From positions 18,515 through 82,514 of the forward strand of contig CAZCTW010000010.1 of NCBI GenBank assembly GCA_964501905.1: DNA of 64,000 nt. The letters are read 5' to 3'. The notes under the pieces were generated by a model. It worked only from the letters and a program-made list of their open reading frames with translations. It searched no databases and was not told the DNA's origin. Of the stretch, positions 58,417-64,000 are shown one piece after another. A program made the translations under genes and the position numbers. Positions within the stretch are counted from its first letter, which is position 1. Each line of letters opens with the position of its first letter. The stretch comes from B69-G16 sp964501905. Its GTDB lineage: Archaea; Thermoproteota; Thermoprotei; Thermofilales; B69-G16.

Positions 58417-61145
58417 TCTCTTTTGAATATTTTCAAAACCTCGCTTGCTTCCGCCGTGATTTTTCCATAGCCTCTGACCAAATCTTCCTTTCCTCCTCCC
58501 TTACCCTCTAAGATTTTGCTTTCTAGTAGTAGTGAGTTTATTTTTCTAGCGTCAAAGCCTTTCTCAACTGCATGCTTTCCAAGCATTATAACATATGGTC
58601 CCTCTTTGCCTTTGGGCGGGAATAATAGAGCTATCGAGCTCGGCGAAGTTTTAATTATTTCTATTGCGAGCCTAAGCACTCTATCTAGCGGCATTTCAAT
58701 CTCTGAGATTACTAGGATTAGATCATCGAGCTTCCGGGCTCCCTTTAATAGCTCTCTGCTCAACTTAGAAATTTCCTTTTTCTCGTATTCTTCTAGGGCT
58801 TTTCTTAGCCGAGCGTTCTCGGAGACTAATTCCTCGACTTTTTTCAGCAAGTTTTCTCGCTGAGTACCCAATACTCCAGTTAGAGATTTCAAAATACTTT
58901 CCGATTCTTGAATATATTCTATGGCTGCCAGTCCAACTTTATATATGAGCCGGCTAACTCCGTCCTGTATTCTCTCAGAGCTTACTATCTTGATCAATCC
59001 TATCTCTCCGGTGCTATTACAGTGAAGCCCCCCACAAGCTTCTACATCCCAACCTTCTACTTCAACTATCCTAAGTTTAGCCGAAGGGACAACCCCGCCT
59101 TGATATATGGTAAAACCATACTTGGCTTCTGCCTCATTTCGATTCATCCACCTTACTCTAACAATTCTATTCTCCATAACTATTTTATTAGCAAGAGTCT
59201 CTATCTTCCCGAGTTCCTCCTCGCTTATCGGTCTGTGATACGTTATGTCTAGTCTACTTTTCTCAACCCCCTTCTCTGCTCCCGCCTGCCACACCTGTGG
59301 TCCAAGTACACGGCGAGCCGCCCCTAGGATTATATGAGTCGCTGTGTGATTACGTCTCAGCGCTAGTCTACGCTCTTCATCCACAATTCCCTTTACCTTA
59401 TCGCCTTTTCTGAACGGTATTTTATCACATTCATGGAGAACCAAATTTCCAACTTTAAAAACACGTAGCACCCTACACTTTTTACCGTTTCCCTCTAATA
59501 CGCCGGTATCGTAGGGCTGTCCTCCACCGATAGGGTAAAAGCCCGTCTGATCTAAGACAAGGTATCGACTTTTAATAATTGCCAGAACTTCTGCGCTGAA
59601 TTCGTAAATCTCTGGATCTTCATAGTATAGGAGTCGTGTAGGCTGTAGGCCTTGGACATCCTCAACAGACACTGGAAGCTCGCCTTCCTTTTTAAAAGCG
59701 TGAGGCTTTTCATGCCTAGCGGCGACTCTGGAGAAGAAATCGGCGGGCACTGATACTGAGATTCCATATTCTTTAGAAATTTCCGAAACTAGGTCTGGAG
59801 GTAACCCGTGGGAATCGTAGAAGAGTATTAAATCATCAACTGATATTTCTTTAAGCCCTTTCTGTTTCATTTTCTTCAATCTATTTGTGAGCATTCTACG
59901 CCCTCGAGCTACAGTCTCCTTATAACGACGCTCTTCGTGCTCTATCATATCCCTAATAGTATCTTCAAGTTCTAAATACTCGGGGAAATCCTTCGACCAA
60001 GAGCTTATTTGCTTAGCCACAAGCTCACTAAGCGGAATTTCTAGATTTAACTTAGCTAGGTAACGCAGCGATCTACGTATTAAGAGCCTAGCCAGGTAGC
60101 CGGCGCCCGTATTAGATGGTACAACGCCATCTCCGAGCATCCAAACTAGAGTTCTTGTGTGGTCCGCTAGAGCGTATATGTTTTCGTGAGGCTCTAATAT
60201 TTCTTCGAGATAACTCGGTTCCATTCCTAGCTCTGAAGCTATCTTCTTTTTAACAGCGATAGCCTTCTCAGGTTCTTTATAGTCTATACGACCCAATTTA
60301 GAAGCTAAAATCATAGAAATTTTCCCAGGTAATTCTCCCACTCCGGCCTCTCTTTTTAAATATTTTATTATGCCAGGGAAGATCGCGTCGTAAACCGTGG
60401 GGCTACCCTTGAAGAGCCACGTTAACCTCTCCAGGCCGTAACCCGTATCAACAATTTTGTTAGGCATAGGTATTACTTTGTCGCCTTCTACCCGGTAATG
60501 CATAAAGACCAAGGTCGCCACTTCCAAGCCTCTAACCAAAACTTCATAGTCCTCTCCCGCATTTCCGCCACCACTCCACCAGTCAAATTTAAAGCTTATC
60601 TCTTCTGCGGGTATTTTATAGGCTTCCGTGAGGACGCGGAAAGCGTATTCAACTGTTTCATTGGCCCAATACGCCTTTAAATCTCCAATATTGAAAGCAT
60701 GGTGAGCCATCATTTCAAAACCTGTTAGGTGACGCCCCGTCTTGCCTACGTTATCGACATCGGTCAGTCTTATACTTGGCTGTGAGATAACCAGGGGGTT
60801 AGCTGGGGGAGGTATTATTCCCTGAGTTACCCAGGGTTGGAAATCGTAAATAGAAGCTCCTACGAGGTATACGTCCTCTCGCCACCTTGCGACTACAGGA
60901 TATCTTTTGACAAATGTGTGACCGTTCTCCTCAAAGAATTTTATAAAAGCCTTCCTTACCTCAGACACTGTAGCGAGAGGAGAACTTACTGGTTTGCCTA
61001 TGAAACTATAGTCTACACAAGGTTGATCTCCACAGTATTCTTGTTCCTCGTTAAGAGTCCAGAATACCTTACCGCAAGCTCTGCATTTTCTCTTATAGAA
61101 GCCGTTTTCTATAAAGAAAGGAAGATCTACTAAGTTCTCATCCAT
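58413..61145 (-). CDS. alaS: Alanyl-tRNA synthetase (archaeal type)
   Basis: 910 aa class II synthetase. The archaeal N-terminal zinc ribbon (RKCRACGKVFWTL and EYCGDQPC) precedes the catalytic domain (TGFEMMAHHAFNIGD, GNAGEDYEVLVRG). The editing domain has LRRNHTATHIILGA and WDVEACGGLHCNSTGEIG as zinc ligands, and a C-Ala-like end finishes with the glycine-rich EGKGGGKEDLVRGYGK. It appears leaderless: ATTTAAAT at 61165-61172 is about 20 nt before the ATG. It occupies the slot next to uL10. Confidence 0.95.
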   Translation of the reverse strand: MDENLVDLPFFIENGFYKRKCRACGKVFWTLNEEQEYCGDQPCVDYSFIGKPVSSPLATVSEVRKAFIKFFEENGHTFVKRYPVVARWREDVYLVGASIYDFQPWVTQGIIPPPANPLVISQPSIRLTDVDNVGKTGRHLTGFEMMAHHAFNIGDLKAYWANETVEYAFRVLTEAYKIPAEEISFKFDWWSGGGNAGEDYEVLVRGLEVATLVFMHYRVEGDKVIPMPNKIVDTGYGLERLTWLFKGSPTVYDAIFPGIIKYLKREAGVGELPGKISMILASKLGRIDYKEPEKAIAVKKKIASELGMEPSYLEEILEPHENIYALADHTRTLVWMLGDGVVPSNTGAGYLARLLIRRSLRYLAKLNLEIPLSELVAKQISSWSKDFPEYLELEDTIRDMIEHEERRYKETVARGRRMLTNRLKKMKQKGLKEISVDDLILFYDSHGLPPDLVSEISKEYGISVSVPADFFSRVAARHEKPHAFKKEGELPVSVEDVQGLQPTRLLYYEDPEIYEFSAEVLAIIKSRYLVLDQTGFYPIGGGQPYDTGVLEGNGKKCRVLRVFKVGNLVLHECDKIPFRKGDKVKGIVDEERRLALRRNHTATHIILGAARRVLGPQVWQAGAEKGVEKSRLDITYHRPISEEELGKIETLANKIVMENRIVRVRWMNRNEAEAKYGFTIYQGGVVPSAKLRIVEVEGWDVEACGGLHCNSTGEIGLIKIVSSERIQDGVSRLIYKVGLAAIEYIQESESILKSLTGVLGTQRENLLKKVEELVSENARLRKALEEYEKKEISKLSRELLKGARKLDDLILVISEIEMPLDRVLRLAIEIIKTSPSSIALLFPPKGKEGPYVIMLGKHAVEKGFDARKINSLLLESKILEGKGGGKEDLVRGYGKITAEASEVLKIFKRE

Positions 61146-61164
61146 GAGTCCACACTCGTATGTA

Positions 61165-61172
61165 ATTTAAAT
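61165..61172 (-). promoter_or_regulatory. TATA box for leaderless alaS
   Basis: ATTTAAAT in the 54-nt gap between the uL10 stop and the alaS ATG at 61145, at the expected distance for a leaderless transcript. Confidence 0.5.
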
Positions 61173-61199
61173 AACTACGGTGATATAAGTTTAGCCGAG

Positions 61200-62072
61200 T
61201 TAGCCAGATTTCTCGTCTATCATTCTCTTTAATATTGAAGCCTGAACGTGAGCTTTCGCGATGATTAACGGCAATGCTTCCCCCACGGGGATCGCGGCGT
61301 TTACCGAGAGGTTAAGCGCCTCGATGTGAGCCTTTTTCACGATAAGATCTATAGTCTCGGGCGTCGGGAAAACCGCGTTAAAAGCTAGATTAAAAGCAGC
61401 AGCAGCCGCTTCCTCGAATTCTTTCCTAAACTCTTCCAGGTCGATTTCTAGGATATCTTTCGGAATTACGACTCCGTCGGTGTAAGCCGCTTTACAGTCT
61501 AACCCAACTTTTATCGGTTTAATCCCGAGCTTTTTCAGTAAATCGGCTAGCTCAGCGGGTATTTCCTCGCCAGCTTTTGCCACTACTGTGTCTTTTGTAA
61601 CCCATACGCTGCCTTCTTTGATACTGGTGGGTATTTTTAGCTTGCTAAAAAGGGAAAGGATGGGGCCGGGGGCAAAGTTCGTATTTCCAGAGGGAATTAC
61701 TATGTCGTCTTGAGCTATATCTCCGGCTCTAGCCTCTCTCGGGATCTTATTCTTATCTAAAAACAGTTTGAGCGCAAAGACGTTCTCGTTTGTAAAGATC
61801 ACGGCGTTTTGACCATTTAGGTACTCTTTAAGCTTCTCTAGTCCCTTCTTTTTCTTCGATACTTTCTCAATAGCTAACCTAGCTAGCGTATTTTTAACAA
61901 CCTTAACTACCGATCCTCTCCTTCTGAGCTTTGCCCTTACCTCATGTAGAACAGGAGCTGTAACTCCTGTAATATTAACGATAAGCGCCGAGTCGTAGCT
62001 TTCGAAGAGCTTAACTAGCTCTTCAACTCTCTTAACCTTTTTTAAGGGTATAGCTTTCTGTCTCACGTACAT
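61200..62072 (-). CDS. rpl10: Large-subunit ribosomal protein uL10 (P0), without acidic tail
   Basis: 290 aa. The rRNA-binding N-terminus (KVKRVEELVKLFESYDSALIVNITGVTAPVLHEVR) and the three stalk helices are present (FNLAFNAVFPTPETIDLIV, AHIEALNLSVNAAIPVGEAL, AHVQASILKRMIDEK). It ends at EKSG, whereas archaeal P0 proteins usually continue about 40 residues with a charged linker and a conserved factor-binding GLxxLF(G) end. It starts 9 nt after uL1. No L12 gene follows. Confidence 0.93.
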   Translation of the reverse strand: MYVRQKAIPLKKVKRVEELVKLFESYDSALIVNITGVTAPVLHEVRAKLRRRGSVVKVVKNTLARLAIEKVSKKKKGLEKLKEYLNGQNAVIFTNENVFALKLFLDKNKIPREARAGDIAQDDIVIPSGNTNFAPGPILSLFSKLKIPTSIKEGSVWVTKDTVVAKAGEEIPAELADLLKKLGIKPIKVGLDCKAAYTDGVVIPKDILEIDLEEFRKEFEEAAAAAFNLAFNAVFPTPETIDLIVKKAHIEALNLSVNAAIPVGEALPLIIAKAHVQASILKRMIDEKSG

Positions 62073-62081
62073 GACTTACAC

Positions 62082-62735
62082 CTACTTAGTTTTAATTTCT
62101 ACAGCAGGACCCATCGTCAATTTCACGTAAACACGCTCTATATTCTGAGGAATCCTAAACTTGGTTTTTAAAGCTTCGATAACCGCGTTGATGTTCTCGG
62201 CTATTTCCTTCGAATCTTGATTCTCCGCGCCTACGCGGCACATAACCTGAGGCTGATCTTTAATCCTGATTCTAATAGACCTCCTATACCTAGCTAGTAA
62301 AGCCTCTATATCGGCGCTAGGCGGCACGGGCTTGGGCATCTTCCCCCTCGGGCCTAAATACCTACCGAGATACCTGCCTATTAACGGCATTAAATCTGGT
62401 TGTGCCAGGAAGAAATCGTAGGATTTAGCTAGCTCTTTTGCCGTCTTCTTGTTTGCAGCTATCTTCTCCAAATCTTCCCTTGATACTACGAGGTCAGCTT
62501 TAGCCTGTTTGGCTTTAAGCGCTAGATCTCCCGTAGCTATAACAGCAACTTTTGCTGGCTTATTTGGAGGGGGATGAGGGAGGGGGACTTCCATATTTAT
62601 CCTATTCTCTGGCTTCTTAACATCTACATCTCTTAATTTGACAATTAATTCTACGCTTTGAATAAACTTCCTCTTCTTAGCCCTTTTCTTAGCCTCCTCC
62701 AGAGCCTCGATAACCTTATCTAGGCTAAAGCTCAT
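62082..62735 (-). CDS. rpl1: Large-subunit ribosomal protein uL1
   Basis: 217 aa. The two-domain L1 protein of the mobile stalk: FIQSVELIVKLRDVDVKKPENRI, the FLAQPDLMPLIGRYLGRYLGPRGKMPKPVP signature, and a C-terminal IERVYVKLTMGPAVEIKTK. Besides binding 23S rRNA, archaeal L1 often autoregulates its operon mRNA. It begins 6 nt after the rpl11 stop and 9 nt before rpl10. Confidence 0.97.
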   Translation of the reverse strand: MSFSLDKVIEALEEAKKRAKKRKFIQSVELIVKLRDVDVKKPENRINMEVPLPHPPPNKPAKVAVIATGDLALKAKQAKADLVVSREDLEKIAANKKTAKELAKSYDFFLAQPDLMPLIGRYLGRYLGPRGKMPKPVPPSADIEALLARYRRSIRIRIKDQPQVMCRVGAENQDSKEIAENINAVIEALKTKFRIPQNIERVYVKLTMGPAVEIKTK

Positions 62736-62741
62736 CTAATA

Positions 62742-63258
62742 TCACCCAGACTCTTTCTCGTACTTAGCCAATATATCATCGTACTTGCCTTCATCAAGCT
62801 CCCGTTGCACGATTCGAGGATCTTTCGAGTTTACGGTAACTCCCATGCTCAGAGCAGTCCCAAGAACGCTTTTTAAAGCTCCCTTTAAAGTTTTCGCTCC
62901 AATTTCATCCTTTTTAATTATTGCGATTTTTATGGCCTGCTCTAGGGATAAATCTCCCACGTTCGAGCGGACAGGTTGGCCAGAGCCCTTGCTAAGCTTT
63001 AACTCTTTTATTATAAGCGCCGCAGTGGTTGGCGTGCCTACTTCTACCCTGAAAGTCTTCTTTTCGACATCAACTATAACTTTTACAGGTACTCTCATAC
63101 CTGCGAAATCGGCAGTGAGTCTATTTATCTCTCTAACAACTGCCATTACGTTCATTCCTAGAGGGCCTAGCGCCGGCCCTTTCCCTCTACAGTATAGGGG
63201 GGCCGGCTGTGGCCTTACCTCCTTCGACAAGGAATTGAAACACCTTCTCGCTAGCCAT
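62742..63258 (-). CDS. rpl11: Large-subunit ribosomal protein uL11, gene interrupted by a 13-nt BHB intron
   Basis: Exon 1 (63258-63194) encodes MASEKVFQFLVEGGKATAG then PPI, and exon 2 (63180-62742) continues GPALGPLGMNVMAVVREINR to KYEKESG. Joined, this gives the invariant GGKAT-GPP-(L/I)-GPALGPLG(M/L)N region of uL11 and a protein of 167 to 168 aa. Unspliced, the reading stops at TAG after PPIL. Start ATG 63258 has GGTGG upstream; an in-frame GTG at 63291 with GGGAGG is an alternative. uL11 binds the GTPase centre of 23S rRNA and the uL10 base. Confidence 0.9.
63181..63193 (-). other. 13-nt BHB intron in a protein-coding gene (rpl11)
   Basis: On the minus strand: outer helix GCCGGCCC (63207-63200) with GGGCCGGC (63179-63172), 8 bp; central helix CCCT (63199-63196) with AGGG (63186-63183); 5' bulge AT^A (63195-63193); 3' bulge AA^A (63182-63180); inner loop CTGTAG. 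Both cuts fall after the second bulge base. The excised 13 bases (63193-63181) begin A and contain the in-frame TAG. Excision restores GGC-CCC-CCT-ATA-GGG-CCG, i.e. GPPIGP. Splicing by the tRNA endonuclease is inferred. Confidence 0.88.
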
Positions 63259-63350
63259 ACCCTCCACCCTAAAGTCGACTATCCTATCCACCTTTGCCTC
63301 CCTTATAAGTTCTTCGGAGTAAAAATGTTGAATTCTAATGCGAAGGATTC

Positions 63351-63360
63351 CATTATATAA
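63351..63360 (-). promoter_or_regulatory. TATA box of the rpl11-rpl1-rpl10 operon
   Basis: TTATATAATG on the minus strand, about 95 nt before the rpl11 ATG, giving an expected transcript start near 63330 and a leader of roughly 70 nt. Confidence 0.5.
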
Positions 63361-63912
63361 CAAAACTCTCTAACTGCTAGCAATTATAACATGGTTTAGA
63401 AAGAATGAAATTAGAGCAGAATGCAACTAGTTAACCTTTATACCTGAGTCTTTTCGAATAAGTCTCCACCGGACAGATCTCCCTTTTCCTCCAAATGCTT
63501 TCTACTTCTTCACGGAGACCCCTTTTACCTTATTTTCAATGCCTGCTCCTAATTACAGTTTTCGCATCTTCAGACCTCTTGGCCTCAATCATAGAATCCG
63601 GCTCGTTAATTTTCACCGTCATATTTTGAGACGACGGTGAAAATATAGTCGCTATGTAGCTCTAAAAGCTTATAACAGCGGTTCCAACACCGTAACGCCT
63701 ATATCACTTTGCTGAGCTTGAGGCGTAAATTCAAGATTGTGCTACATCCACGCCCGTTATCCACAATAAACCTAAAACCTTCGACTAGCAACACCTAACG
63801 CGTATAGCAGATATGTATCAAAGATTTTTATAGGACGTACCAATGAAGTGGTTTTGTTTTTTGAAATTTTAGGGAAACGCTTTAATAGCATAGTTCAAAT
63901 CTTTAACTTGAC
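63361..63912. other. Long intergenic region, no protein gene seen
   Basis: About 550 nt without a convincing open frame on either strand. It contains the inverted repeat at 63609-63644 and TATA-like elements near 63831-63836 and 63880-63888. NusG and SecE, which often precede rpl11, are not present here. Confidence 0.45.
63609..63644. repeat. 12-bp perfect inverted repeat
   Basis: ATTTTCACCGTC (63609-63620) and GACGGTGAAAAT (63633-63644) are exact inverse complements with a 12-nt spacer. This could be an operator for a dimeric regulator or a hairpin in a transcript. Confidence 0.6.
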
Positions 63913-63960
63913 GTGATGACTCTGGCCCTGCGGATCGATGAAGAAGATCTTGAGTGCTGA
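63913..63960 (+). ncRNA. Candidate box C/D guide RNA
   Basis: C box GTGATGA (63913-63919), C' box TCGATGA (63935-63941), D box CTGA (63957-63960), with a D'-like CTGC at 63928-63931. Guide spacers are about 8-11 and 15 nt, giving the usual ~50-nt size. A TTTAATA TATA-like element at 63881-63887 lies about 26 nt upstream. The terminal stem is weak, so the call is tentative. Confidence 0.4.
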
Positions 63961-64000
63961 CCATTTTGTCAGATTCTTATACTTCTTTCTGATTTTTTGT

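Noticed and set aside
62742..63230. uL11 starting at TTG 63230 in the second frame, so no intron needed
   Set aside because: That N-terminus (SKEVRPQPAPLYCRGKG) lacks the conserved VEGGKAT-GPP part, while this part is encoded exactly upstream in the other frame.

Overview
This window looks like a chromosomal segment of a hyperthermophilic archaeon of the Thermoproteota (TACK) group. The evidence is archaeal/eukaryotic-type information genes throughout (uL11, uL1, uL10, uL6, eL40, Rpo11, Csl4, archaeal DnaG, aRF1, ABCE1, NMD3, NAC, deoxyhypusine synthase, KEOPS Cgi121, DTD2), a crenarchaeal-type SSB, many short TATA promoters with leaderless starts, and tRNA genes with bulge-helix-bulge (BHB) introns at several positions. 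The exact order cannot be fixed from sequence alone.

Layout. 0-9 kb: a membrane gene cut by the left edge, then wHTH, methyltransferase, Hsp20 and CoaD; a reverse operon of aKMT4-like methyltransferase, DHS and GPT; DUF424-NMD3; dUTPase, aminotransferase and BtpA. 9.4-11 kb: intron-containing tRNA-Cys and a decayed pair of membrane genes. 11-18.4 kb: uL6, eL40, DUF72, AOR, and a four-gene amino-acid (proline-type) dehydrogenase operon broken by single-base shifts. 18.5-30.3 kb: phosphate uptake (DUF47-Pit), glycerate kinase, SSB, and a block of secreted or membrane proteins (CnaB-like, M48, transglutaminase). 30.4-37.5 kb: Rpo11-DUF2067-Csl4, METTL5-like, aRF1, UMP kinase, tRNA-Leu, TrmB, DnaG, then structured RNA candidates. 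38.7-50.5 kb: CysRS, Prs, MetRS, a MiaB-like methylthiotransferase, tRNA-Arg, TIM, radical SAM, ABCE1, a zinc ribbon and a Glu/Trp micropeptide. 50.5-52.9 kb: accessory debris (TnpB remnant, frameshifted genes, wHTH). 53-63.3 kb: THUMP, Cgi121, SAM hydrolase, RtcA, CDP-alcohol transferase, PadR, NAC, DUF434, AlaRS and the uL11-uL1-uL10 operon. 63.3-64 kb: no clear protein gene, one inverted repeat and a box C/D candidate.

The main discovery is in the uL11 (rpl11) gene. Its conserved N-terminal GGKATAGPP-GPALGPLG block is interrupted by 13 bases that shift the frame and bring in a stop codon. These bases sit inside an exact BHB motif: an 8-bp outer helix, a 3-nt bulge, a 4-bp helix and a 3-nt bulge, with both cuts after bulge base 2. 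Removing them restores the uL11 sequence perfectly. A minimal 13-nt BHB intron therefore appears to interrupt an essential ribosomal-protein mRNA. The same minimal architecture occurs in tRNA-Cys and in the first of two noncanonical introns of tRNA-Arg in this window, so tRNA splicing would be coupled to ribosome production.

Secondary points: uL10 lacks its charged tail and no L12 gene lies in the usual downstream slot; a 29-residue E(n)W repeat peptide precedes a one-ribbon RpoM-like protein and ABCE1; an H/ACA guide RNA is predicted whose pocket fits the 23S peptidyl-transferase region. Frame lesions are confined to dispensable genes, which suggests real decay rather than uniform sequencing error.
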